A DNA stretch of 64,000 bases from WLMZ01 sp031410915 (GTDB lineage: Bacteria; Actinomycetota; Acidimicrobiia; Acidimicrobiales; Ilumatobacteraceae): assembly GCA_031410915.1 (NCBI GenBank), contig JANNZY010000176.1, positions 13,460 through 77,459 on the forward strand, in the 5' to 3' direction. The translations under genes and the position numbers were made by a program. A model generated the notes under the pieces. It worked only from the letters and a program-made list of their open reading frames with translations. It was not told the origin of the DNA and made no database searches. Positions 54,777-62,651 of the stretch are shown here, piece after piece; the stretch's first letter is position 1, and each line of letters starts with the position of its first letter.

Positions 54777-56651
54777 ATGCACGAGGCTCGGCAGATCATT
54801 GCGTTGATCGCCGCAGTTGCGCTGGTGTCGGGAGTGGCCCGCCGCTTCGGGCGCACGGCACCGTTGCTCCTGGTCGTGGCCGGGTTCGCGGCGTCGTTCA
54901 TCCCGGGTGTCGACGACATTCGGGTCAGTTCCGACGTGATCCTGATCGGCGTCCTGCCGCCGCTGCTCTACGCCACCGCGATCCGCACCTCGTTGATCGA
55001 CTTCACAGCCAACGCCCGCCCGATCGGGCTGCTCTCGGTCGGTCTCGTTGCGTTCACCACGGTGACGATCGGGTTGCTCACGTGGTGGCTGCTGCCCGTG
55101 CCGCTGGCCGCAGCGTTCGCCCTCGGCGCGGTCGTTGCCCCACCCGACGCCGTCGCCGCCACCGCCGTCGCCCGCCAGGTCGGCCTCCCCCGCCGCGTCG
55201 TCGCGATCTTGGAGGGCGAGAGCCTCGTCAACGACGCAACGGCCATCGTCTGCCTGCGCGCCGCGATCGCCGCCATCGGTGGCGGCATCTCGGCGTTGGA
55301 GGTCACCAAGGACTTCGCCGTCTCGGTCGTGGGTGGACTGGCGATCGGCGTCATCGTCGCGATCGTGATCGGCCACATCCGCAAGCGGATCGACGACGTC
55401 ATCATCGACATCACGATCTCACTCGTCTGCCCGTTCGTGGCCTATCTCGCCGCCGAGGAGATCCACGCGTCCGGTGTGCTCGCCGTCGTGGTGACCGGTC
55501 TGATCCTCGGCCACAAGTCGCACGTCATCCAGTCCGCGCCGTCACGTGTCCTCGAGCGTGGCAACTGGGCGACGATCCAGTTCATCCTCGAGCACACCGT
55601 GTTCTTCCTCATCGGCCTGCAAGCGCGCACCATCATCCGCGACCTCAACAACAGCACACTGAGCGGCGGGCGAATCGCGGTCGCGATGGCGGTCGTGTTC
55701 GCCGGCGTGGTCCTGATCCGCTTCGTCTGGGTGTACCCGGCCACGTACCTGCCGCGCTGGATGTCGAAGCGCATCGCGGCCAAGGATCCGTCGCCACCGT
55801 GGCAGGTGCCGACCGTGATCGCCTGGGCCGGCATGCGCGGCGTGGTCACCGTTGCCGCCGTGTTCCTGCTACCCGACGACACGCCGCACCGCGAGGTGCT
55901 GGTCGCGATCGCGCTCGTCGTGGCTGCGGGAACCCTGCTGATCCAGGGCCCGACGTTGCCGTGGCTCGTGCGCCGGCTGGGCATCATCGGCCCCGATCAC
56001 GCGCAAGAGGTGCTCATCGAGGCGCGGCTCTACCAGTCTGCCGCGTCGGCAGGCGTTGCGGCTCTCGACCGGTCCCTCGTCGGCAACGAGCCACCGCAGA
56101 TCGTGAACCGTCTGCGCCAGCGCGGCCTCGAGCGCGCCGATGCGGCGTGGGAACAACTCGGCGGCAACGACGAGACGCCGAGCGAGGTGTACGCCCGTTT
56201 GCGCGCGGTGATGCTCGAGGCCGAGCGCAACGAGGTGCTGCGCGCCCGCGACTCGTCGAGCGCACCGGACGAGGTGTTGCGCCGCGTGCTCGACTCACTC
56301 GACGTCGAGGAGAGCGTGATCATCAACGCGCTGCGCTCGGAGACGCTGGACCGCTCGGGCATGCTCAACTCACCCGCGGTGATGGACGCCGCGTGCGTGC
56401 ACCTGCGCGAGTACCTGTTCGAACCGGTGCCCGAGGCACGCACGCCCGACGGCTGCCAGGAGTGCCTCGCGACCGGGATGCGGTGGGTGCACCTGCGGCT
56501 GTGCCTGGCGTGCGGCCACGTCGGATGCTGCGACTCGTCCGAAGGCCGCCACGCCGCGGCGCACTTCCACGAGTCCCACCACACCGTGATGCGCAGCTTC
56601 GAACCGGGCGAGGCCTGGCGTTGGTGTTACATCGACGAGATCATCGGATAA
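54777..56651 (+). CDS. CPA1 Na+/H+ antiporter fused to a UBP-type zinc finger
   Basis: 624 residues. Twelve or so transmembrane helices with CPA1 motifs (GAVVAPPDAVAATAVARQVG; ILEGESLVNDATAIVCLRAA with the ion-binding Asp; AWAGMRGVVTVAAVFLLPDD), then a cytoplasmic helical region (about 405-550), then at the C-terminus a ZnF-UBP domain with ligands in CQECLATG, RLCLACGHVGCCDSS and HAAAHFHESHH. In eukaryotes this finger binds ubiquitin C-termini; in bacterial antiporters its partner is unknown. TACACT is 7 bases upstream of ATG. Confidence 0.92.
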   Translation: MHEARQIIALIAAVALVSGVARRFGRTAPLLLVVAGFAASFIPGVDDIRVSSDVILIGVLPPLLYATAIRTSLIDFTANARPIGLLSVGLVAFTTVTIGLLTWWLLPVPLAAAFALGAVVAPPDAVAATAVARQVGLPRRVVAILEGESLVNDATAIVCLRAAIAAIGGGISALEVTKDFAVSVVGGLAIGVIVAIVIGHIRKRIDDVIIDITISLVCPFVAYLAAEEIHASGVLAVVVTGLILGHKSHVIQSAPSRVLERGNWATIQFILEHTVFFLIGLQARTIIRDLNNSTLSGGRIAVAMAVVFAGVVLIRFVWVYPATYLPRWMSKRIAAKDPSPPWQVPTVIAWAGMRGVVTVAAVFLLPDDTPHREVLVAIALVVAAGTLLIQGPTLPWLVRRLGIIGPDHAQEVLIEARLYQSAASAGVAALDRSLVGNEPPQIVNRLRQRGLERADAAWEQLGGNDETPSEVYARLRAVMLEAERNEVLRARDSSSAPDEVLRRVLDSLDVEESVIINALRSETLDRSGMLNSPAVMDAACVHLREYLFEPVPEARTPDGCQECLATGMRWVHLRLCLACGHVGCCDSSEGRHAAAHFHESHHTVMRSFEPGEAWRWCYIDEIIG

Positions 56652-56696
56652 CGCGGCGGCAATCTGGCGGAAACATTGCCTGGCTACCTTGCCGCC

Positions 56697-57767
56697 ATGC
56701 CCCTCGACCTCATCGGCCAGCCCGGCGCGCCCGGCACGACCCATTCGTTGCGAGCGACGCCCGAGACGTGCGTCTGGGGTGTGATCGATCGCGCGACGCC
56801 ACCTGTGCTGGAGATCGAGCCCGGCGACATCGTCGAGATCGAGGCCGTGACGCACCACGCCGGCGACGCACCCGACCTGCTGATGGACGAGGGCATCCAT
56901 GCGCTCTGGGATGGCATCGCCGAGGCCGATCGCGGCCCCGGCGTGCATGTCCTCACCGGTCCGATCGCGGTCCGGGGCGCGCAGCCCGGCGACACGCTGA
57001 TCGTCAAGATCCTGGACATGACGCCGCGGCTGCCCTACGGCAGCAACTGCGCGGCGAACTGGGGTCTGCTCTATGACGTGTTCGGCAAGGAGCGGATCAC
57101 CATCTATCAGCTCGACGACCTCGGCCCGGACGGCGAGTTCGGTTCGCTGGCCAGCCCGGTGTTCGCGTACGACTTCACGACGCGGCCGCTGTACGACATC
57201 CCCGGCGTGGTCACACCGCCCGATGCTGCGTCACGGCAGCCGTTCAGCCGCGCGGTGCGTGTGCCCGTGCGACCGCACTTCGGCGTGATGGGGGTGGCCC
57301 CGGCAGAGGCCGGCCGCCACTCCAGCATCCCGCCGGGCGTGTTCGGTGGCAACGTCGACAACTGGCGCATCGGGCCCGGCGCGCTGGCGTGCTACCCGGT
57401 GTTCGCCGAGGGCGCGTTGCTGTACGTCGGCGATCCGCACTTCGCGCAGGGCGACGGCGAGATCTGCGGTACCGCGATCGAGGCCTCGCTGACCGCTCGC
57501 ATCCAGGTCTGGATCGACCGCGGACTCGGCATCACGTCGCCGATGCTCGAGACCGATACGAGTTGGTACACGCACGGCTTCGGGGCCACGCTGGACCCGG
57601 CGATGCGGATGGCTGCGCAACAGATGCTCTGGCTGATGCAGACCCACCTCGGGCTCAGCGCCGACGACGCCTACTCGCTGGCGTCGGTCGCGATGGGCCT
57701 CGGCGTGACCCAGGTCGTGGACGGCACCCTCGGCTGCCACGCCGGCATCGCCCGTTCCATCTTCTGA
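56697..57767 (+). CDS. Acetamidase/formamidase family protein
   Basis: 356 residues of the FmdA/AmdA family, which hydrolyses formamide or acetamide to ammonia and the acid. Family blocks include PVLEIEPGDIVEIEAVTHHA, GPIAVRGAQPGDTLIVKILD, RPHFGVMGVAPAEAG, PPGVFGGNVDNWRIGPGA and VYVGDPHFAQGDGEICGTAIE-like text near residues 240-262. ATG 56697 is chosen because TACCTT ends 6 bases before it. It lies next to a set of catabolic genes that may release a small amide. Confidence 0.92.
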   Translation: MPLDLIGQPGAPGTTHSLRATPETCVWGVIDRATPPVLEIEPGDIVEIEAVTHHAGDAPDLLMDEGIHALWDGIAEADRGPGVHVLTGPIAVRGAQPGDTLIVKILDMTPRLPYGSNCAANWGLLYDVFGKERITIYQLDDLGPDGEFGSLASPVFAYDFTTRPLYDIPGVVTPPDAASRQPFSRAVRVPVRPHFGVMGVAPAEAGRHSSIPPGVFGGNVDNWRIGPGALACYPVFAEGALLYVGDPHFAQGDGEICGTAIEASLTARIQVWIDRGLGITSPMLETDTSWYTHGFGATLDPAMRMAAQQMLWLMQTHLGLSADDAYSLASVAMGLGVTQVVDGTLGCHAGIARSIF

Positions 57768-57791
57768 CGTGACGTCGTCGCAGTCGTCGAG

Positions 57792-58775
57792 CTAACCGGC
57801 GTCAGCTGGGTTCACGTTGGTGGCCGGTGCAACGACGTCGTCGATTGCGGCGAGGACGTCGGCGGTCAGGTCGACATGGCCGGCATGCAGCAGGTCGGCC
57901 AACTGCGCCGGTGTGCGCGGGCCGATCAGGGCCGCGGCCACGACCGGGTCGCGGAGCACGAAGCCGAGCGCGAGCTGCACGAGCGAGATGCCGGCCGCGG
58001 ACGCGATCGCCGACAGTTGGTCGACCATCGTGCGCTTGGTGGCGGCGATCGCGTCGTGGCGATGGTCGAAGTGGTCGGGCGAGCGTTGTGCTCGTGAACC
58101 CTCGTCGGCCGGTCCGTGCTGGTACTTGCCGGTCAGCCAGCCGCCGTTCAGCGGAGCCCACACGACGCAACCGATGTCGTTGCGGCGGCACGCTGGCAGC
58201 ACCTCGGCCTCGATGCCACGGGCCAGCACCGAATACGGCGGCTGCTCGGTGGTCGGCACACCCCAGCCTCCATCACCGGCGATCGCCACCATCGCGTCGA
58301 TCTGCTCGGCGCTGAACGTCGACGTGCCGATGTGGCCGACCTTGCCCGAGCGCACGAGCTCGTCGAACGCAGCGAGGGTCTCCTCGAACGGCGTGTCCGG
58401 GTCGGGACGGTGCATCTGGTAGAGGTCGATGTGGTCGGTGCGCAGCCGGCGCAGGCTGTTCTCGCACGAGCGCACGATCCAGCGCCGCGACAGGCCCCGC
58501 TCGGCCGCGTCGTCGCTCATCGGGTTGCCGACCTTGGTGCCGATCACGATGCCGCCTCGGCGTCCGTGCAGCGCGTCGCCGAGGATCGTCTCCGACACGC
58601 CGAAGTCGTAGATGTCGGCAGTGTCGAAGAACGTGATACCGGCGTCCAGCGCCATGTCGACCATGTGGTGACACTCGGCGACGTCGGGGTTGCCCCACGC
58701 TCCGAACATCATCGTGCCGAGCGCCAGCGTGCTGACATCGACGCCGCTCGCGCCGAGCGGGCGATAGCGCATCAT
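57792..58775 (-). CDS. Aldo/keto reductase
   Basis: 327 residues. (beta/alpha)8 NADPH-dependent reductase with the catalytic Asp/Tyr region FFDTADIYDFG, the Lys in IVIGTKVGN, the His in DLYQMHRPDPDTP and the cofactor strand LALGFVLRDPVVAAALIGPRT. It belongs to the AKR branch acting on aldehydes, ketones or sugars; the substrate is unknown. It is the last gene of a four-gene operon (VOC, VOC, SnoaL-like, AKR), and its ATG overlaps the SnoaL stop by 4 bp. Confidence 0.92.
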   Translation of the reverse strand: MMRYRPLGASGVDVSTLALGTMMFGAWGNPDVAECHHMVDMALDAGITFFDTADIYDFGVSETILGDALHGRRGGIVIGTKVGNPMSDDAAERGLSRRWIVRSCENSLRRLRTDHIDLYQMHRPDPDTPFEETLAAFDELVRSGKVGHIGTSTFSAEQIDAMVAIAGDGGWGVPTTEQPPYSVLARGIEAEVLPACRRNDIGCVVWAPLNGGWLTGKYQHGPADEGSRAQRSPDHFDHRHDAIAATKRTMVDQLSAIASAAGISLVQLALGFVLRDPVVAAALIGPRTPAQLADLLHAGHVDLTADVLAAIDDVVAPATNVNPADAG

Positions 58776-59167
58776 GTCTCCAGACCGGCCTGTTGCAAGA
58801 AGACCTTGCTGTCCCAGTAGTCGACCCGCTTCGCGATCAGCCCGTCGCGCACGTGGAATCGCATCATGCCGCGCACGGCGACGTCGCGGCCGTGGACGCG
58901 GGTGTGCAGCGTGTACGCCGCAGCGACACGGGGGCCATCGGCGATCACGTCTTCGATCTCGTAACGCAGCTGGGGCATCGACGCGATGAAGTTCGGCAAC
59001 CGGCGGCGATACTCCTCGATGCCGACGCAACCGTTGCCGAGCGCTGCGGTGTGCTCGTTCACGAAGTCGACGGTGACATGCGCCGCGACGGTGTCCGGAT
59101 CACCGGTCGCGAACGACTCGAGGTACGAGCGGCAGACCGCGACCGGGTCGGCAGCTGCATCAGGAAT
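58772..59167 (-). CDS. SnoaL-like protein with no standard start codon
   Basis: The open frame from 59167 encodes 131 residues of a complete SnoaL/NTF2 fold: ADPVAVCRSYLESFATGD, then VTVDFVNEHTAALGNGCVG, then RYEIEDVIADGPRVAAAYTL and MMRFHVRDGLIAKRVDYWD. No ATG, GTG or TTG lies in frame before residue 36 (GTG 59062), which would cut off the first helix and strands. ATT 59167-59165, overlapping the upstream VOC stop by 8 bp, is the best candidate for a rare start with translational coupling. A sequence error is the alternative. Confidence 0.65.
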   Translation of the reverse strand: MPDAAADPVAVCRSYLESFATGDPDTVAAHVTVDFVNEHTAALGNGCVGIEEYRRRLPNFIASMPQLRYEIEDVIADGPRVAAAYTLHTRVHGRDVAVRGMMRFHVRDGLIAKRVDYWDSKVFLQQAGLET

Positions 59168-59669
59168 GGCCGCCCCAGACCTCTTGCGCCTTGGCGTACA
59201 CGCCCTGGTCGAAGCTGAACTCGATCACGTTGCCGTCCGGGTCGGTCAGCGCGCAGATGTAGCCGATCGGTGCCGGCATCTGCGTCGGCGGCCACGACAG
59301 GCAGCCGTCGGCCTTGCCCATCTCGGCAACCGCGTCGACTTCCTCGGCCGTCGTCAGTTCGATGCCAATGTGCGCGAACGGTGCCATCGTCGGCTGCGGG
59401 CCCTTGGCCTGGTCGCGAAAGAAGCTGACGAGCACGAGGATGAAGGGCTTCTCGGCCATGTCCGGGTGGCCGAGCCACGCCCCGTAACCATCCGCGTCCT
59501 CGCGCCGATCGAGCAGTCGCAGCGGGGTGTACTTCTCGTACCACGCGATCGTCGCGTCGATGTCCATGCACGGCAGCGCGATGTGCGTCCACCGCGCCGT
59601 CGGCGGCCGAACCGAGTTGACCGGCGCGGTGGCCGCCGACCCCGCCGGAACCTCGAACACCTCATTCAT
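59160..59669 (-). CDS. VOC (glyoxalase/dioxygenase) superfamily protein
   Basis: 169 residues. A two-module VOC fold: WTHIALPCMDIDATIAWYEK with the first metal His, PFAHIGIELTTAEEVDAVAE with the second, and GYICALTDPDGNVIEFSFD with the Glu ligand at the end. These are metal-dependent lyases, epimerases or dioxygenases; the reaction cannot be told. ATG 59669 overlaps the stop of the upstream VOC gene by 8 bp, so the two may form a heteromer. Confidence 0.9.
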   Translation of the reverse strand: MNEVFEVPAGSAATAPVNSVRPPTARWTHIALPCMDIDATIAWYEKYTPLRLLDRREDADGYGAWLGHPDMAEKPFILVLVSFFRDQAKGPQPTMAPFAHIGIELTTAEEVDAVAEMGKADGCLSWPPTQMPAPIGYICALTDPDGNVIEFSFDQGVYAKAQEVWGGHS

Positions 59670-60153
59670 GAGTGATTCCCTCGGCGATGACCGGGTCGGA
59701 ACCGCCCTTGGTCCAGCACACGACGTGGGTGCCCCACGGATCCTCGAACGCGCCGTTGAATCCGTTGAACTCCTTCCAGTAGTGATGCCGCCAGAGGACC
59801 TTGGCCCCGTTCTTCTCGGCCCGCTCCAGGATCGCATCCTCGGAGTCGTCGTCGCTGACCAGGATCCACACCCGCAGGCCGCGGCCGTCACGGCTGAGGG
59901 TGCGCGGTTCGACACCCGCCGGGTCGGGATGCGGGCGGGCGTTGTTGACGTCGTAGATGCCCAGGTGCAGGTTGCCGACCGGCGAGTCCGACCCGTCGTC
60001 GAGTGGGAAGAAGCCGCCCGGGACGGCACGATGGAACACGCCCTCCGGTCGGCCCTCGACTTCCCAGCCGAAGACCTCGTGATAGAAGTTGGCGCAGGCG
60101 ACGGTGTCGTCGGACGGGAAGTCGACGAAGATCAGAGTGTTCGGTTGAGCCAT
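59662..60153 (-). CDS. VOC superfamily protein, first gene of the operon
   Basis: 163 residues. NTLIFVDFPSDDTVACANFY opens the first module, GNLHLGIYDVNNARPHP holds a metal-site His, and VWILVSDDDSEDAILERAE with WGTHVVCWTKGG completes the second module. ATG 60153 is chosen over ATG 60174 because TAGAGT (minus strand, 60166-60161) ends 7 bases before it, and the 18-bp regulatory site begins at 60175, directly behind ATG 60174. It is the first gene of a four-gene operon under probable GntR control. Confidence 0.88.
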   Translation of the reverse strand: MAQPNTLIFVDFPSDDTVACANFYHEVFGWEVEGRPEGVFHRAVPGGFFPLDDGSDSPVGNLHLGIYDVNNARPHPDPAGVEPRTLSRDGRGLRVWILVSDDDSEDAILERAEKNGAKVLWRHHYWKEFNGFNGAFEDPWGTHVVCWTKGGSDPVIAEGITHE

Positions 60154-60160
60154 GATCAGC

Positions 60161-60192
60161 ACTCTAGCACTCATGGACTGACGGTCTGACCA
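60161..60192 (-). promoter_or_regulatory. VOC operon promoter with GntR-type site, copy 1
   Basis: The site read on the minus strand is TGGTCAGACCGTCAGTCC (60192-60175), holding the palindrome GGTC-A-GACC that fits the FadR-subfamily pattern TGGTNNNACCA with one mismatch. The -10 box TAGAGT is at 60166-60161, so the site covers the -35 region. An identical 18-mer lies at 62601-62618, before gntR. A 9-bp inverted repeat (GCACTCTAG 60159-60167 / CTAGAGTGC 60208-60216) flanks the whole. Confidence 0.75.
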
Positions 60193-60229
60193 AACCTCCG
60201 CGATGGTCTAGAGTGCCGACATGCACACG

Positions 60230-61579
60230 TCAGCCATCTCGTTGCGCGAGGAGGAAGTCGCGTCGAGAACGCGCCTCGTCGCGCAGCGAATCGATGTCGA
60301 CGGTCGTGCAGCGGCGGTCGGCGATCACGTGCCGACCCGCGACCACGACGTCGCTGACGCTGCGTCCATCGCTGGCCCAGATCAACTGCAACACCGGGTC
60401 GGTGCTGCGTGGCGTGAACTGCGGGCCGCGAGTGTCGTGGACCACGATGTCGGCCTGCTTGCCCGGCTCCAGCGACCCGATGACATCGCCCTTGCCGATC
60501 GCTTCGGCACCGGTGACGGTGGCAAGCGCGAGCGCGTCGTGGGCGGTGAAGCCGAACGCATCAGTCGCCCGGTCACGGGCGATGCCGGCGAAGAGTGTCG
60601 CGGCGCGCAGGATGTCGACCGCGTCGCCCGCGTTCTCTGCGTCACAGCCCAGCGCGACGCGTCCGCCGCGGCGCAACAGCTCGTCGTGGCGGCCGGCCAC
60701 GATGAATCCCTGCGCGAGGCGCAGGTACGCCCACGGGCACGATGCCACCGCGGTTCGGGTGCGCAGCACCGCGTCGACCTCGTCGTCGTCGAGGTGCACC
60801 GCGTGAGCGATCAGGACGTGTGGTCCGAGCACGCCGAGCGCGTCGAGATGCATCACCGGCCGACGTCCCGTGCGGGCCACGTAGCTGACCGCGTCGCCGC
60901 TGCTCGGCGAGAGGTGGAACGTCATGCCGACATTGCGGTGCCGGGCCAGCTCGGATGCGCCGGTGACGAGCTCGTCGCTCATCAGATCGTGGCCGACAAG
61001 GGTCACGCCGGCCTCGACCAGCGTCGTGCCGTCGGCCGCCGCCGGATACGCGTCGACGAGTGCGTCCAACCGGGCCAGCACGTCAGTGGCCGGCGCCGCG
61101 AACGGCGCGTCCTCGATGTCCCAACCCCACCGGCCGACGCGCGCACGCAAGCCGATGCGCTGCAGCGCCGTCACGACTCGATCCGGGTGGGCGACGGTGC
61201 CGGCCTCGATGGTGCACGTGATGCCGTTGCGCAGGGCCTCCCACGCAGCCAGCGTGGCCGACAGCTCGTCGTCGTCGGGCGAGTGCGCGGCGTGCACCGG
61301 CACCGCCCAGGCGAAGATGGCCTCCTGCGAATCGATCGCGTCCGGGATGCACGAGTGCACCAGCCGGTCACCGGTCAGGTGTTGATGCCCGTTGACGTAG
61401 CCCGGCGTCACGATGGACTGCGCGTCACCGATCACTGCCGCGTCGGGATGCCGCGCATGCAGTTCGGCGAATTCTCCGACGGCGCTGATCGACGATCCGC
61501 TGACGGCCACGGCCCCGTCACGCACGACGGTCCTGTCCGAATCCATCGTCACGACGTCACCACGGACGAGCACATCCAC
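60230..61579 (-). CDS. Amidohydrolase, ATZ/TRZ (chlorohydrolase/guanine deaminase) type
   Basis: About 449 residues. A metal-dependent hydrolase with PGYVNGHQHL (the H-x-H metal pair), MTFHLSPSSGD (His), HVLIAHAVHLDDDE (His) and the Asp in VALGCDAENAG, then a C-terminal GSLEPGKQADIVVHDTRG. Such enzymes deaminate or dechlorinate N-heterocycles. The start is uncertain: GTG 61579, 61585, 61591 or 61597, and ATG 61612 are all in frame, spread over three tandem 12-bp repeats. ATG 61612 would overlap the start of the divergent Rieske gene. Confidence 0.88.
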   Translation of the reverse strand: MDVLVRGDVVTMDSDRTVVRDGAVAVSGSSISAVGEFAELHARHPDAAVIGDAQSIVTPGYVNGHQHLTGDRLVHSCIPDAIDSQEAIFAWAVPVHAAHSPDDDELSATLAAWEALRNGITCTIEAGTVAHPDRVVTALQRIGLRARVGRWGWDIEDAPFAAPATDVLARLDALVDAYPAAADGTTLVEAGVTLVGHDLMSDELVTGASELARHRNVGMTFHLSPSSGDAVSYVARTGRRPVMHLDALGVLGPHVLIAHAVHLDDDEVDAVLRTRTAVASCPWAYLRLAQGFIVAGRHDELLRRGGRVALGCDAENAGDAVDILRAATLFAGIARDRATDAFGFTAHDALALATVTGAEAIGKGDVIGSLEPGKQADIVVHDTRGPQFTPRSTDPVLQLIWASDGRSVSDVVVAGRHVIADRRCTTVDIDSLRDEARSRRDFLLAQRDG

Positions 61580-61606
61580 GAGCACATTCACGAGCACAGG
61601 TTGGCA
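61571..61606. repeat. Three tandem ~12-bp repeats at the amidohydrolase start
   Basis: On the minus strand GTGCTCGTG-AAT, GTGCTCGTG-GAT and GTGCTCGTC-CGT follow one another between about 61597 and 61562. Each repeat contains in-frame GTG codons, so copy-number change would keep the frame but add or remove possible start codons. Confidence 0.6.
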
Positions 61607-61610
61607 CACC

Positions 61611-62651
61611 ATGTCTGATTCGGTCCTTTGCAACAACCCCCACCTCCGCAACGCATGGCACGCCGTCGCGCGCGAGATCGACGTCGCCGGATCACCAGTC
61701 GGCGCGACGCTGCTCGGCACGAAGGTGGTGCTGTGGCGTGCGCCGGGCGGCGAGGTCGTCGCTGCGCCTGACCGCTGCCCGCATCGCGAGGCACCGCTGT
61801 CGCGCGGCGAGGTGCAGCACGGCTGCCTCGTCTGCCCGTACCATGGTTGGACGTTCGGCGACGGCGGTCGCTGCGTGCTGGTGCCGTCGACCACAGCGGG
61901 CGTGCCACCCCCGCCGCGGGCTCACCTGAGCACCTACCACTGCACGACTCGGTACGGGCTCGTCTGGGTCTGCCTCGGCGAGCCCGCTGCGCCGATTCCC
62001 GACATCGCCGAGGACGTCGATCCGACATATCGCCGGATCAACACCGACGTCGAGGTGTGGACCACGTCGGCGACGCGCATGACCGACAACTTCCTCGACA
62101 TCACCCACTTCCCCTTCGTCCACATCGGCACGTTCGGTCGCGCTCAGGACACACACGTGCCCAAGGTGGATCTTCTGGATCTCGACGAGCACTGGTACGG
62201 CTATCGCTACGAGGTCCGCGCCACCAACAACGAGCTCGGCTCGCTGGCCAGCGGGCAGCAGTCCGACGTCGTCGAGCGGGCCATGACCACCGCCTTCAAC
62301 CTGCCGTTCAACGTGCGCAGCACGATCCACTACGACACCGGGCTGAGCCACATCCTCCTGCTGCTGTCGACGCCGATCGACGACGTCACCTCGTACTTCA
62401 CCTTCGTCGTCTGGCGCAACGACGACTTCTCCGTCTCGGCCGAGGAGATCATCCGCTTCGATCTGGCGATCGGTGCCGAGGACAAGCGCATGCTGGAACA
62501 GCTCGACGGTGTGCTGCCGCTGGACCAGACGACGCTCGTCTCGGTGCAGGCCGACAAGTGCAGCGTCGAGTGGCGTCGCCGTCTCGTCCAAGCAATGCTA
62601 TGGTCAGACCGTCAGTCCAACGAGCCCTCGACGATGATGAAAGAGCGCTGA
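61611..62651 (+). CDS. Rieske non-heme iron oxygenase, alpha subunit
   Basis: 346 residues. The N-terminal Rieske domain has C-P-H and C-P-Y-H ligands (DRCPHREAPLSRGEVQHG, then CLVCPYHGW). The C-terminal catalytic domain has NFLDITHFPFVHIGTFG with the 2-His-1-carboxylate iron site. The length and pattern follow the vanillate demethylase/phthalate-type (VanA) group, which does O- or N-demethylation or ring hydroxylation. No reductase or ferredoxin gene is adjacent. Its TGA overlaps the gntR start by 1 bp. Confidence 0.92.
   Translation: MSDSVLCNNPHLRNAWHAVAREIDVAGSPVGATLLGTKVVLWRAPGGEVVAAPDRCPHREAPLSRGEVQHGCLVCPYHGWTFGDGGRCVLVPSTTAGVPPPPRAHLSTYHCTTRYGLVWVCLGEPAAPIPDIAEDVDPTYRRINTDVEVWTTSATRMTDNFLDITHFPFVHIGTFGRAQDTHVPKVDLLDLDEHWYGYRYEVRATNNELGSLASGQQSDVVERAMTTAFNLPFNVRSTIHYDTGLSHILLLLSTPIDDVTSYFTFVVWRNDDFSVSAEEIIRFDLAIGAEDKRMLEQLDGVLPLDQTTLVSVQADKCSVEWRRRLVQAMLWSDRQSNEPSTMMKER
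62601..62618. promoter_or_regulatory. GntR-type site, copy 2, before gntR
   Basis: TGGTCAGACCGTCAGTCC lies inside the last codons of the Rieske gene, 32 bp before the gntR ATG. It is identical to the site before the VOC operon (there on the other strand). TATGGT (62599-62604) could be a -10 box overlapped by the site, which suggests autoregulation. Confidence 0.7.

Noticed and set aside
57764..57778. CTGACGTGACGTCG after the formamidase stop, resembling the CTGACG-N3-CGTCAG operator
   Set aside because: The right arm matches only four of six positions, the left part includes the stop codon, and both neighbouring genes end here, so no promoter is expected.
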